NCBI GenBank assembly: GCA_963716135.1
Contig: OY970289.1
Location: 2,108,001 to 2,172,000 of the forward strand
Direction of reading: 5' to 3'
DNA length: 64,000 nt
Source: CAVRAW01 sp963716135
GTDB taxonomy: Bacteria > Planctomycetota > Planctomycetia > Pirellulales > JADZDJ01
Positions 27,524 through 35,419 of the stretch are shown here, in pieces. The position numbers and the translations under genes were made by a program. Within the stretch, counting starts at the first letter, position 1. Each line of letters opens with the position of its first letter. The notes beneath the pieces were generated by a model that was not told where the DNA came from, ran no database searches, and saw nothing but the letters and a program-made list of their open reading frames with translations.

Positions 27524-28186
27524 CTATTGCGGCAGCGCAAAGTTCGTCCCGCTGTTGACCCACGAGCGTAAAGCGATATCCGAAATCGCCTGAACGTGCC
27601 CGTCGGCGTACATGTAGTGTGCCTGATCGCCGTGCCGATCCGGCTGAATTTCATTGGTGATTGCCGTCCAAATCTGATCGCTGGTCAGATTGGGCGGCGC
27701 AAACCATTTGTTGGTGTGCGCGTGATCGTTGTCGGGCGAGGCCGCCACTTTGTCGCTGATTTCAAACAGCACGATGGTGTGCGACGACGATTTCAATTTG
27801 TAGAAGTTGGTGATCGCCGCGGGATCGGTGGTTGAAATCAGGTAATTGTTGATCGAGTAGCTGGTGGCCTTGGCGGCCGTGCGTTCGGCGATCATGGGGT
27901 CGGCCGGGCAAATTCGAACGTTGTCGACGCTTTCCATGAAGGGGGCTACCGTGTAAATCCACGACAGTCCCGCGCCCGCGTGCGCATTCTTGGGAAACTG
28001 ACCCTTGTGCGTATTGCAAAACTGCTGCGTTGCCAGCGCGATTTGATGCAGATTATTTCCGCACCCCGTGCGCCGCGCCGCTGCACGGGCCGCTTGCACC
28101 GCCGGCAACAACAACGCGAGCAAGATTGCGATGATTGCAATCACGACTAACAACTCGACCAATGAGAAAGCAGATCGATAGCGCAT
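27524..28186 (-). CDS. DUF1559 prepilin-like protein (H-X9-DG type)
   Basis: 220 residues from ATG at 28186. A type IV pilin-like leader and helix (MRYRSAFSLVELLVVIAIIA) give a predicted prepilin cleavage before FSLVELL. The soluble domain has CGNNLHQIALATQQF, and the C terminus carries H-x9-DG (H GDQAHYMYA DG) before HVQAISD. This family is greatly expanded in planctomycetes, is exported, and is of unknown role, perhaps surface or pseudopilus-like. It is the downstream gene of a Cys-rich exported protein on the same strand. Confidence 0.9.
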   Translation of the reverse strand: MRYRSAFSLVELLVVIAIIAILLALLLPAVQAARAAARRTGCGNNLHQIALATQQFCNTHKGQFPKNAHAGAGLSWIYTVAPFMESVDNVRICPADPMIAERTAAKATSYSINNYLISTTDPAAITNFYKLKSSSHTIVLFEISDKVAASPDNDHAHTNKWFAPPNLTSDQIWTAITNEIQPDRHGDQAHYMYADGHVQAISDIALRSWVNSGTNFALPQ

Positions 28187-28310
28187 TGCGATCCTCGCTG
28201 CGTAAAAGGTTGGATACCCTGGAACGACAGCGGCGCACGACGGCAATCGTGGCAGGTTCGAAGCGCACGATGCGCGCGCACTGGCCGCCGATTCAAATTA
28301 ATTCAGGCAT

Positions 28311-28908
28311 TCAAGCAGCGATGCCTCGCGGCGGCGGAGTGGGCGGCGATCGAGAAATCGAATAAAGATGCGCCGACGGCGGGGCCTGTAGCTGGGCCAC
28401 CAGCACGGCTTCCGTCCACCGCACGGTTGCGGGAGGCGGCAGCGAAATGGTCAGTCCCAGCCAGTTTTGCGCAACGCCCTTGCAAGCCAAGGCCTGCATC
28501 CAAATGATGCCCTGCGACGAATTTTGTTTCCAATGGCAGCCCTGATGGTCGCCATGCGAATGCCGGCAGCAATTCGGCGCCACTTCCTCGCCGTCTTGGC
28601 AGACCCGCGGAGTGCTCCGGACCAACCTTGCAGTAGGCTTCCCAATCGATGCCCCGGGCACGCGCCTCGGCCAGCGCGAAATCGGGGGGCGTCACATAGT
28701 TTTCTCGCGCCCATGCCAGCCGTTGTTCCAGCGTGGTGCAGCAACAATGTCGCCAACACTGCTCAGCCGTGGCGCATCCGCACGGATGCCCTTTGCAGGG
28801 ATACAGTTCGTCAGAGGTAGTTGCCGCCGGCATGGGTAGCTGAACGCCGAGCGCCAACGTCAAATAGGCGACGAGTGCGGCCCAGCGCGTGCACCGGCGA
28901 GCAATCAT
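28311..28908 (-). CDS. Cys-rich exported planctomycete protein (frameshift near 28607)
   Basis: Signal peptide MIARRCTRWAALVAYLTLAL, then a striking Cys cluster YPCKGHPCGCATAEQCWRHC followed by CC, and LEQRLAWARENYVTPPDFAL. At about 28607 the frame changes; continuing in the other frame gives CQDGEEVAPNCCRHSHGDHQ, more Cys/His, then MQALACKGVAQNWLGLTIS, ending at 28311. I do not recognise a named family, though the PCGC...CWRHCCC pattern looks conserved rather than random. The density of Cys and His suggests metal binding or disulfides (inference). It is divergent from another Cys-rich exported protein 106 bases away. Confidence 0.6.
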
Positions 28909-29014
28909 GCGTGTATCGATAGGCGGTAGACGAAACCACGCCCCTCGGCTAGGCTGTTTCTAACTTTGCGATCCGGATTTGTCTAGAACCACGGCTTTCA
29001 AATTCGACTGTCTC

Positions 29015-29464
29015 ATGCGCAGCAATCTTTCTCGTCGCGAATTTCATAAACTAACCTCCGCGGCCTTCAGTGGATTGGTTGCGGGAACGCTAGCGGGCTG
29101 TTCCTCGGATAAGAACGACAAGAATGCCGGCGGTGCGCAGGCCGGCGCCGCGATGGCTGTCGCCGCCGGAATTCACGCCTGCCGCGGCCTGAACGATTGC
29201 AAAGGTCAGGGGGCCGACAAGCAAAATGCCTGCGCCGGGCAAGGCGCCTGCGCCACGGTCAAGCATGAGTGCGCCACGGCGAACGATTGCAAACACCAAG
29301 GAGGCTGCGGCGAAGCGCCAGGATACAACGATTGCAAAACCAAAGGCGGCTGCGCCGTGCCGATGAGCGCCGGCATGTGGGAAAAAGCGCGGGCCCGTTT
29401 CGAGCAGCAGATGAAGGAAGAAGGCAAGCAGTTCGGCGCCGCGCCGGCAGCGAAGGCAGGTTGA
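29015..29464 (+). CDS. Tat-exported Cys-rich lipoprotein with NDCK repeats
   Basis: 149 residues from ATG at 29015, which places the twin-arginine motif SRREFHK at residues 6-12 and a lipobox LAGC with Cys29. The mature part has nine Cys in repeats: GLNDCKGQG, NACAGQGAC, ANDCKHQGGC, YNDCKTKGGC. Tat export suggests folding or cofactor loading in the cytoplasm before transport; regular Cys with His suggests a metal site (inference). The same type of short GxNxCKGxG protein is found in other bacteria without known function. A charged C-terminal helix (MWEKARARFEQQMKEEGKQF) follows. Divergent from another Cys-rich exported gene. Confidence 0.72.
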   Translation: MRSNLSRREFHKLTSAAFSGLVAGTLAGCSSDKNDKNAGGAQAGAAMAVAAGIHACRGLNDCKGQGADKQNACAGQGACATVKHECATANDCKHQGGCGEAPGYNDCKTKGGCAVPMSAGMWEKARARFEQQMKEEGKQFGAAPAAKAG

Positions 29465-29507
29465 TTCAAAATCCGTTCCGTACGTTACGCTCTGAGGGGG
29501 CAGAGCG

Positions 29508-30971
29508 GTGAGTCCAACACCATCCATTTGTTGGTACCGGCTGGATTTGCGGCTGCATGATCATCATGCGCTGCGCGCCGCGGCCGCCGAGGGGGGGCCG
29601 GTGATTCCCCTCTTCATCTGGGCGCCGGAGGAAGAAGAGCCCTGGGCTCCAGGCGCCGCTAGCCGCTGGTGGCTGCATCAATCGTTGGCTGCGCTGCAAA
29701 GCCAACTCCAGCAGCGCGGCTCCAGAATGATTCTACGCCGCGGGCCGACTGCCGAGACGTTGGCGGCGATCGTTAAGGAAACCGGCGCGGCGAGCGTTTA
29801 CTGGAACCGCTGCTACGAGCCGACCGTCCGCCAGCGAGATGCTCATGTGGAAGCGAAATTGAAAGCGCAGGGCGTGAAGGTGCAAACTTTTGCGACCGGT
29901 TTGCTCTTTGAGCCCGACGACGTGCGCACCGCGGCCGGCGGCGCTTTTCAAGTCTTCACTCCATTTTGGAAAGCGTGCCTTAACCGACCCGAGCCCAAAG
30001 AGCGGCTGCCTGCCCCTCCACGGCTGCCCGCGCCGCCAGCCTGGCCCGTGAGCCTCAAGCTCGCCGAGTTGCAACTGGAGCCGATGGTCGACTGGGCCTC
30101 CGGTCTGCGCGACGCTTGGACACCCGGGCTCGAGAGCGCGCAGAAAAGACTCAAACAATTCGCGCGGCAGGAGCTTGAAGCTTATTCGTCTCGGCGTGAT
30201 CGGCCCGAACCGCCGGGCACTTCGCGGCTTTCACCCCATCTGCATTTCGGCGAGTTGGGGCCGCGTCGGGTGTGGCATGAAGTCCACGCGGCGGCCGGCG
30301 GCAAGCTCAAGGGGCCCATTCCGGCGGGCGCCGAACCGTTTTTGCGACAGCTTGGCTGGCGGGAGTTTGCTTATCATTTGCTGTACCATTTTCCGGAAAC
30401 GCAGTCGGCGCCGCTGCGGCAATCATTTGCCGAGCTCCCTTGGCGCGACGATCCGCAAGCGCTGCGCGCCTGGCAGCGCGGCCAAACGGGCTATCCCCTG
30501 GTCGACGCCGGCATGCGACAACTTTGGTCCACCGGATGGATGCACAATCGCGTGCGGATGGTGGTGGGATCGTTTCTCGTGAAGGACTTGTTGATTTCGT
30601 GGATTGAAGGCGCGCGCTGGTTTTGGGATACGCTGGTCGACGCCGATTTGGCCAACAACACACTCGGCTGGCAGTGGGTCGCAGGCTGCGGCGCCGACGC
30701 CGCGCCATTTTTCCGCATCTTCAACCCGGTGCTGCAGGGAGAGAAATTCGACCCGCAGGGGCACTACGTGCGCCGTTGGGTGCCCGAACTGTCGAAGTTG
30801 CCCAGCGCGTGGATCCACAAGCCCTGGGAAGCGCCCGCCGACGAACTGAGCCCCGCGGGGGTGACGCTCGGTAAAACCTATCCGCGGCCGATTGTCGAAC
30901 ATGCAATGGCTCGCCAACGGGCGCTGGAAGCGCTTCAGAGAATTCGGGGGAACTCCGCTGCGGATTTGTAG
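29508..30971 (+). CDS. phrB: Deoxyribodipyrimidine photolyase / cryptochrome family
   Basis: 487 residues from GTG at 29508 with GAGGGGG upstream. The N-terminal antenna domain starts WYRLDLRLHDHHALRAA. The FAD domain contains TSRLSPHLHFGELGPRRVWH, WREFAYHLLYHFPE, TGYPLVDAGMRQLWSTGWMHNRVRM and DADLANNTLGWQWVAGCGADAAPFFRIFNP. This is the class I CPD photolyase pattern: it repairs UV pyrimidine dimers using light and FADH. A strong hairpin follows the gene. Confidence 0.95.
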   Translation: MSPTPSICWYRLDLRLHDHHALRAAAAEGGPVIPLFIWAPEEEEPWAPGAASRWWLHQSLAALQSQLQQRGSRMILRRGPTAETLAAIVKETGAASVYWNRCYEPTVRQRDAHVEAKLKAQGVKVQTFATGLLFEPDDVRTAAGGAFQVFTPFWKACLNRPEPKERLPAPPRLPAPPAWPVSLKLAELQLEPMVDWASGLRDAWTPGLESAQKRLKQFARQELEAYSSRRDRPEPPGTSRLSPHLHFGELGPRRVWHEVHAAAGGKLKGPIPAGAEPFLRQLGWREFAYHLLYHFPETQSAPLRQSFAELPWRDDPQALRAWQRGQTGYPLVDAGMRQLWSTGWMHNRVRMVVGSFLVKDLLISWIEGARWFWDTLVDADLANNTLGWQWVAGCGADAAPFFRIFNPVLQGEKFDPQGHYVRRWVPELSKLPSAWIHKPWEAPADELSPAGVTLGKTYPRPIVEHAMARQRALEALQRIRGNSAADL

Positions 30972-30983
30972 CCCAAAACCGAA

Positions 30984-31023
30984 AGCGGACGACCAGCTCC
31001 CCAAAGCCTTTTGGTCGTCCGCT
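30984..31023 (+). terminator. Hairpin terminator after the photolyase gene
   Basis: Perfect 12-base stem AGCGGACGACCA / TGGTCGTCCGCT with a 16-base loop, followed after six bases by TTTTTT. It starts 12 bases after the photolyase stop and could also serve the convergent gene at 31046-31294. Confidence 0.85.
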
Positions 31024-31045
31024 CGATGATTTTTTGGTTGTCGCT

Positions 31046-31294
31046 TTAGAAGCCGAACCGCAGCGCGAAATTCCGACCGAAGAACGAAACGCTGTTCGTC
31101 GGATACACGACCGGCGCCGGGTAAACCACCGGCGGGCCGTACACGACCGGCGGGGCATAGGCGACGACGCGTCGCGGATAGTAATAGCGCACCGGCGCGG
31201 GACCGCAGCCGTGATGCCAATGGGCTTCGGCCGTGCCGGCAAATCCGGTCAGCCCCGAAACTCCCAAAACGGCGGCTAGGATGAAACGCTTCAT
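31046..31294 (-). CDS. Small secreted Tyr/Pro-rich protein
   Basis: 82 residues. Signal peptide MKRFILAAVLGVSGLTGFAG ending near TAEA. The mature protein starts HWHHGCGPAPVRYYYPRR and continues with alternating VVY, PP repeats (PPVVYGPPVVYPAPVVYP), then a short C terminus with F/R residues. Low-complexity secreted proteins of this type are common in planctomycetes; no function known. Confidence 0.72.
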   Translation of the reverse strand: MKRFILAAVLGVSGLTGFAGTAEAHWHHGCGPAPVRYYYPRRVVAYAPPVVYGPPVVYPAPVVYPTNSVSFFGRNFALRFGF

Positions 31295-31574
31295 AACTGA
31301 TCTCCTGTTGGACGCAGCCTCCTTGCCTCCCTGCTTGTCCGGCAACGTGTCGGATCTGCGAGGGTAAAATTGCAAGGAGCGTGCCAGAGTTCGGGGCGTT
31401 TTGCCCAAACCATTGCGGCCACGAGATTAACCGTCAATAATCCCGTGCACCGCGTTGTAGTTTTTGCCCCCTGCTGTAGTCGCTCTGACAACGAGCGGCG
31501 TACTTTTGATAGCGGGCATCGCCCCTCGAGCCCGCAGCGCAAGCAAGGGAAAATCGAGCAAGCATGAAATAAGC

Positions 31575-31820
31575 ATGATCGACCAATCCCCGTCCGATTC
31601 TTCCCGAGCCCAGTTCACGATCCTGATCGTGCTCACCGTCGCGCTGGCGGCATGGGGCATCTATCTGGCCATCGGCGCCTACTACGGCGGCTTCGGCGGC
31701 GAAAACCTGGCCCACGATTTCCGCCGCTCGCTGGTCGTGCTGGGATGCATGGGCGGGTTTTTGGCGGTTTGGTGGACGTTGGTGCTGACGAGAAAACCGC
31801 GGAAAAAGCCGAGAGAATGA
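31575..31820 (+). CDS. Small two-span membrane protein
   Basis: 81 residues from ATG at 31575. Two hydrophobic helices, about 13-35 (FTILIVLTVALAAWGIYLAIG) and 53-72 (LVVLGCMGGFLAVWWTLVL), lie between a polar N terminus and a basic tail (TRKPRKKPRE). No family recognised. It is 43 bases before the 2-oxoacid decarboxylase gene on the same strand. Confidence 0.6.
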   Translation: MIDQSPSDSSRAQFTILIVLTVALAAWGIYLAIGAYYGGFGGENLAHDFRRSLVVLGCMGGFLAVWWTLVLTRKPRKKPRE

Positions 31821-31863
31821 TTGCACCTACTCATTGGCAAAAATCCCCTCTAGAATCCCCACC

Positions 31864-33567
31864 ATGTCGCAAGCCCATCCCAAAAGTCCGCCGCGGCACA
31901 GCGAATCGGCCATGGTTGAATCGCGGGCGATCACGGGGCTGTCGATCGGCAAATACCTGATCAAGCGGCTGCAAGACTACGGCGTGCGGCACGTGTTCGG
32001 CATTCCTGGCGACTACGTGCTCACCTTCTACAAGATGCTCGACGACAGCCCGATCGAAGTGGTGGGCTGCACGCGCGAAGATTGCGCCGGTTTCGCGGCC
32101 GACGCCTACGCCCGCATCAACGGCATGGGAGCGGTGTGCGTAACATATTGCGTTGGCGGGCTGAGCTTGTGCAATTCGATCGCCGGGGCATATGCCGAGA
32201 AATCGCCGGTGATTGTGATCAGCGGAGCGCCGGGGCTGGGGGAGCGGATCAACAATCCGCTGTTGCATCACAAGGTGCGCGATTTTCACACGCAGGCCGA
32301 CGTGTTTGAAAAGATCTGCGTCGCCGGCGCCGAGTTGGACGATCCGGTCGAAGCGTTCCGCGAAATCGATCGGGTGCTGGATGCCGCGGCCAGATTCAAG
32401 CGGCCCGGCTATCTCGAGTTGCCGCGCGACATGGTCGGCGTGATGCCGATCAAGCCCCATCAATTCCGGTTGGAGGAGCCCAAAAGCGATCCGGAAGCGC
32501 TAGCGGAAGCCGTCGAGGAAGCCATGCGCTGGATCGGCGCCTGCAAAAAGGCGGTGATCATCGCCGGCGTGGAAATCCACCGATTTGGCTTGCAAAACGA
32601 CGTGCTCGCGCTGGCCGAGGGCTCCAACATCGCCATCGCCGCCACGATGCTGGGCAAAAGCGTCGTGAGCGAGGTCCATCCACTCTTCGTGGGACTGTAC
32701 GAAGGCGCCCTGGGCCGCGAGGAAGTGACGAAGTTCATCGAGGAAAGCGACTGCGTCATTTTGCTGGGCACGTTCATGACCGACATCAATCTGGGAATTT
32801 ACACCGCTAATCTCGACCCGGCCAAATGCATTTACGCCACGAGCGAACAGTTGCGCATCCGGCATCATCACTTCCACGGCGTGCAACTGGGCGATTTTAT
32901 TCGAGCCCTGGCGGCCAAGCGCCCGCAGCCCCCCAAGCGCGATCTGCCGCAGCGCCCCAAAAGCGACGGCGAAAAAATTGTGATCCGACCCGACGCCCCG
33001 GTCACCATCCAGCGATTGACGGCGCGGCTGAACGAAATGCTCGATGACAAAACGGTGGTGATCGCCGACATTGGCGACTCGCTGTTTGCCGCCACAGAGC
33101 TTGTGGTCCGCGGTCAGACCGATTTCATTTCGCCGGCCTATTACACCTCGATGGGCTTTTCGGTGCCCGCGGCGCTGGGCGTGCACGTGGCCAACAAAGA
33201 TCGCCGCGCCGTGGTGATCGTCGGCGACGGCGCCTTCCAGATGACCGGGCAGGAGCTTTCCACGCTGATCCAGCGGCGCTATCCGTCGATCATCATTGTG
33301 CTGGATAACGGCGGTTACGGCACCGAACGGTTCCTGCACCCCAATTGCAAATTCAACGACATCCCCACCTGGCAATATCACAAGTTGCCGCAGGTGTTCG
33401 GCGGCGGCACCGGCTACGAAATTCGCACCGAGGGCCAGCTCGACGAAGCCCTGAAAAAAGCCTGGGCCGACACCAGCGGGCCCAGCCTCTTGCACGTGCA
33501 CGTCGGCCATGCCGACATCAGCACGGCCCTGTCGCGCCTGGCGGCGCGGCTCAGCAAGCGGGTTTAA
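31864..33567 (+). CDS. Thiamine-diphosphate-dependent 2-oxoacid decarboxylase (pyruvate/indolepyruvate decarboxylase family)
   Basis: 567 residues from ATG at 31864, the usual size. The N-terminal PYR domain has FGIPGDYVLTFYKML and CTREDCAGFAADAYARI with the activating Glu; the HH pair in LLHHKVRDFHTQADVFEKI matches the active-site histidines of pyruvate decarboxylases. The C-terminal PP domain has the ThDP motif GDGAFQMTGQEL ... DNGGYGTERF. It probably makes an aldehyde and CO2 from a 2-oxo acid; whether the substrate is pyruvate, phenylpyruvate or a branched-chain acid is not readable. The middle domain EESDCVILLGTFMTDINLGI fits. Confidence 0.9.
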   Translation: MSQAHPKSPPRHSESAMVESRAITGLSIGKYLIKRLQDYGVRHVFGIPGDYVLTFYKMLDDSPIEVVGCTREDCAGFAADAYARINGMGAVCVTYCVGGLSLCNSIAGAYAEKSPVIVISGAPGLGERINNPLLHHKVRDFHTQADVFEKICVAGAELDDPVEAFREIDRVLDAAARFKRPGYLELPRDMVGVMPIKPHQFRLEEPKSDPEALAEAVEEAMRWIGACKKAVIIAGVEIHRFGLQNDVLALAEGSNIAIAATMLGKSVVSEVHPLFVGLYEGALGREEVTKFIEESDCVILLGTFMTDINLGIYTANLDPAKCIYATSEQLRIRHHHFHGVQLGDFIRALAAKRPQPPKRDLPQRPKSDGEKIVIRPDAPVTIQRLTARLNEMLDDKTVVIADIGDSLFAATELVVRGQTDFISPAYYTSMGFSVPAALGVHVANKDRRAVVIVGDGAFQMTGQELSTLIQRRYPSIIIVLDNGGYGTERFLHPNCKFNDIPTWQYHKLPQVFGGGTGYEIRTEGQLDEALKKAWADTSGPSLLHVHVGHADISTALSRLAARLSKRV

Positions 33568-33681
33568 GCCATCGGCCTAACCCTATACGCCCTCAGGCAT
33601 TAGCATGCCTGATTCCTACGACCGTTAAAGGCTGAAGTCGGGCCCCAAAGCCGGACGATACGAGCTAGAGACCGGTTATAG

Positions 33682-33710
33682 TTGACTTTGGTACTCAACA
33701 TTCGTATCAT
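33682..33710 (+). promoter_or_regulatory. Sigma-70-type promoter for cysH
   Basis: TTGACT (33682-33687), a 17-base spacer, and TATCAT (33705-33710). It lies 46 bases before the cysH start. Good match to the housekeeping consensus. Confidence 0.65.
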
Positions 33711-33713
33711 TCG

Positions 33714-33743
33714 ACGATTCCCATCAAAACCCGTGGGAATCGT
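33714..33743 (+). promoter_or_regulatory. Perfect inverted repeat at the cysH transcription start (candidate operator)
   Basis: ACGATTCCCA (33714-33723) and TGGGAATCGT (33734-33743), 10-base perfect arms around a 10-base centre, starting three bases after the -10 box. This position suits a repressor operator. The Rrf2-family gene two genes downstream is the obvious candidate. A 5' leader hairpin is the alternative. Confidence 0.55.
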
Positions 33744-33755
33744 GGAAATTCCGCG

Positions 33756-34553
33756 ATGACCTCGGCCTTAGCACTTCCTATGTCCGACCCCGCCCCATCG
33801 CCCGTCGCCGGTACGCCTGCGTCGGCGCAGGGGCTGAGCGGTCAGCCCCTTTCGGCTACGCCAGAACTGTTGGAGTTCTTGGCAGCGGAAAGTCAAAAGC
33901 TCGAGACGGCCAGCCCTTCGGAAATTGTGCAATGGGCGGTCGATCATTACTTCCCCAAGTTGACGATGGCCACGGCGTTCGGTCCCGAAGGCTGCGTGAT
34001 CATTCACATGCTGGCGAAAATCGAGCCGCGCGTGCACGTGTTCAATTTGGAAACTGGTTACCAGTTCAAGGAAACCTTGGACCTGCGCGAAAAGATCCGC
34101 CAGCGCTACGGCATCGAGGTGGAATACAAAAGTTCGCCGCTGACGATTGCTGAGTACGAAGCCAAAAACGGCGGGCCAATTTACAAAACGAATCCGGATC
34201 AGTGCTGCTTTGACCGCAAGGTGAGCGTGCTGCGCGAAGCCGCTCAAGGCTGGCACGCCTGGATGAGCGGCATCCGCCGCGATCAGAGCCCCGATCGCGC
34301 CAAGGCGCCCATCGTCGGCTGGGATAAGAAATTCAACCTGGTGAAAATCAGCCCGCTGGCCAATTGGACCAAGAAAGATATTTGGAAACTGATTACCGAC
34401 GAGGACGTTCCGTACAACCCGCTGCACGACCAGGGCTACCCCAGCATCGGCTGCTGGCCCTGCACGCGGGCGGTGCTGTTTGGCGAAGATGAACGCGCCG
34501 GCCGCTGGAGCGGGTTCCAGAAGACCGAGTGCGGGCTGCATACGACAGATTAA
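33756..34553 (+). CDS. cysH: Assimilatory adenylyl-sulfate (APS) reductase, [4Fe-4S] type
   Basis: 265 residues. The CysH fold is seen in TMATAFGPEGCVIIHML, VFNLETGYQFKETLDLRE and WMSGIRRDQSPDR. Paired cysteines CC at 150-151 and CxxC at 233-236 (SIGCWPCT) are the iron-sulfur ligands that mark APS-using reductases, as opposed to PAPS reductases; the catalytic Cys is in the C-terminal ECGLH. It reduces APS to sulfite. Together with sat nearby this gives sulfate-to-sulfite conversion without an APS kinase. A promoter and inverted repeat precede it; an Rrf2 regulator follows. Confidence 0.93.
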   Translation: MTSALALPMSDPAPSPVAGTPASAQGLSGQPLSATPELLEFLAAESQKLETASPSEIVQWAVDHYFPKLTMATAFGPEGCVIIHMLAKIEPRVHVFNLETGYQFKETLDLREKIRQRYGIEVEYKSSPLTIAEYEAKNGGPIYKTNPDQCCFDRKVSVLREAAQGWHAWMSGIRRDQSPDRAKAPIVGWDKKFNLVKISPLANWTKKDIWKLITDEDVPYNPLHDQGYPSIGCWPCTRAVLFGEDERAGRWSGFQKTECGLHTTD

Positions 34554-34620
34554 CCGCGGAGACGCAGAGTCGCAGAGAAAGAAAGTATTTGACTTATGTC
34601 CTCTCCGCGTCTCGGCGGTT
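34552..34620. repeat. Inverted repeat of CGCAGAG units between cysH and rrf2-type gene
   Basis: Left arm 34552-34581: AACCGCGGAGACGCAGAG, then TCGCAGAG. Right arm 34601-34620: CTCTCCGCGTCTCGGCGGTT. About 17 of 20 positions pair. Loop about 20 to 30 bases. It overlaps the last base or two of the cysH stop. Confidence 0.87.
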
Positions 34621-34635
34621 CAAAGTAGTTTAACC

Positions 34636-35061
34636 ATGAAGTTATCGGCGAAAACCGAATACGCCTGCCTGGCCATGCTGGAGTTGGCCCGGTCGTACGA
34701 TACCGGCGAGCCGGTGCGCATTCGGTCCATCGCGGAGGAGCACGACATTCCCTCGCGCTTCCTGGTGCAGATCCTGCTGCAGCTAAAAGGCGCCGGCCTG
34801 GTGAATAGCACTCGCGGCGCGGCGGGCGGATATCAATTGCTCAAGCCGCCGGAGGAGATCACGCTGGCCGAAGTGATGAGCGTGGTCGACGGCCAGGAAA
34901 AGCTCCCGAATCCCGCCACCGCCAAATCTCCCACGCGCCGCGCGCTGTTGGGCGCTTGGCGCGACGCCGCCGTCGCCCAGCAAGAGGTGCTTCGCGATCT
35001 GACGTTCGCCGAACTGGTGCACCGCTCCAGCGGCGAAGTCGAAGCGATGTACCACATTTAG
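34636..35061 (+). CDS. Rrf2-family transcriptional regulator (no iron-sulfur cysteines)
   Basis: 141 residues. Winged-helix start MKLSAKTEYACLAMLELA, recognition region IPSRFLVQILLQLKGAGLVNSTRGAAGGYQL, then ITLAEVMSVVDG. Unlike IscR/NsrR, it lacks the three clustered Cys after the wing, as in CymR, the cysteine-metabolism regulator. Its place between cysH and sat suggests it controls sulfate assimilation, probably sensing a metabolite or partner protein (inference). A C-terminal helix LRDLTFAELVHRSSG resembles other Rrf2 proteins of this type. Confidence 0.88.
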   Translation: MKLSAKTEYACLAMLELARSYDTGEPVRIRSIAEEHDIPSRFLVQILLQLKGAGLVNSTRGAAGGYQLLKPPEEITLAEVMSVVDGQEKLPNPATAKSPTRRALLGAWRDAAVAQQEVLRDLTFAELVHRSSGEVEAMYHI

Positions 35062-35080
35062 CCCCGGCCTCCGGCCGGGG
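35062..35080 (+). terminator. GC-rich hairpin at the end of the rrf2-type gene
   Basis: CCCCGGCC / GGCCGGGG with a three-base loop, starting right after the stop codon and followed by ATTTCTT. No strong T-run, so it may be a stability hairpin. The same TTTAGCCCCGGCC element is found within mnmA (about 25722-25748). Confidence 0.6.
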
Positions 35081-35124
35081 ATTTCTTGCATCGCCATAAA
35101 GCCGGCGATAGTATCGCCCACGCC

Positions 35125-35322
35125 CTACTCCTGGTCGTCCGAGCCGCGCCGCTCACGTTGTCCGACTTGCGTGTAAACAACGTACCCCACAAACAGCCCC
35201 GCCGCGACGGTCATCCCCGCGGCAATGGGCCCGCCAAAACGTTCCGCCGCGGACGCAAAGGCGACGGACAGCGCCAGCACAAATGCCCAATAAATGATCC
35301 GCAGGATCCAAACTTGTTTCAT
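35125..35322 (-). CDS. Small membrane protein
   Basis: 65 residues, MKQVWILRIIYWAFVLALSV start. Two hydrophobic segments (about 5-27 and 31-50) and a charged C terminus QRERRGSDDQE. No family recognised. It is convergent with the rrf2-type gene and about 100 bases upstream (on its own strand) is the sat gene end. Confidence 0.55.
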   Translation of the reverse strand: MKQVWILRIIYWAFVLALSVAFASAAERFGGPIAAGMTVAAGLFVGYVVYTQVGQRERRGSDDQE

Positions 35323-35419
35323 ATGCTGTTTCCAGGAAAAACCGCGGCAACATTTGCTACTACTATCGTAGTATCGGCAACGGTTTTATTGGAAAGCAGA
35401 ACTTACTAAAACAGGCGGT

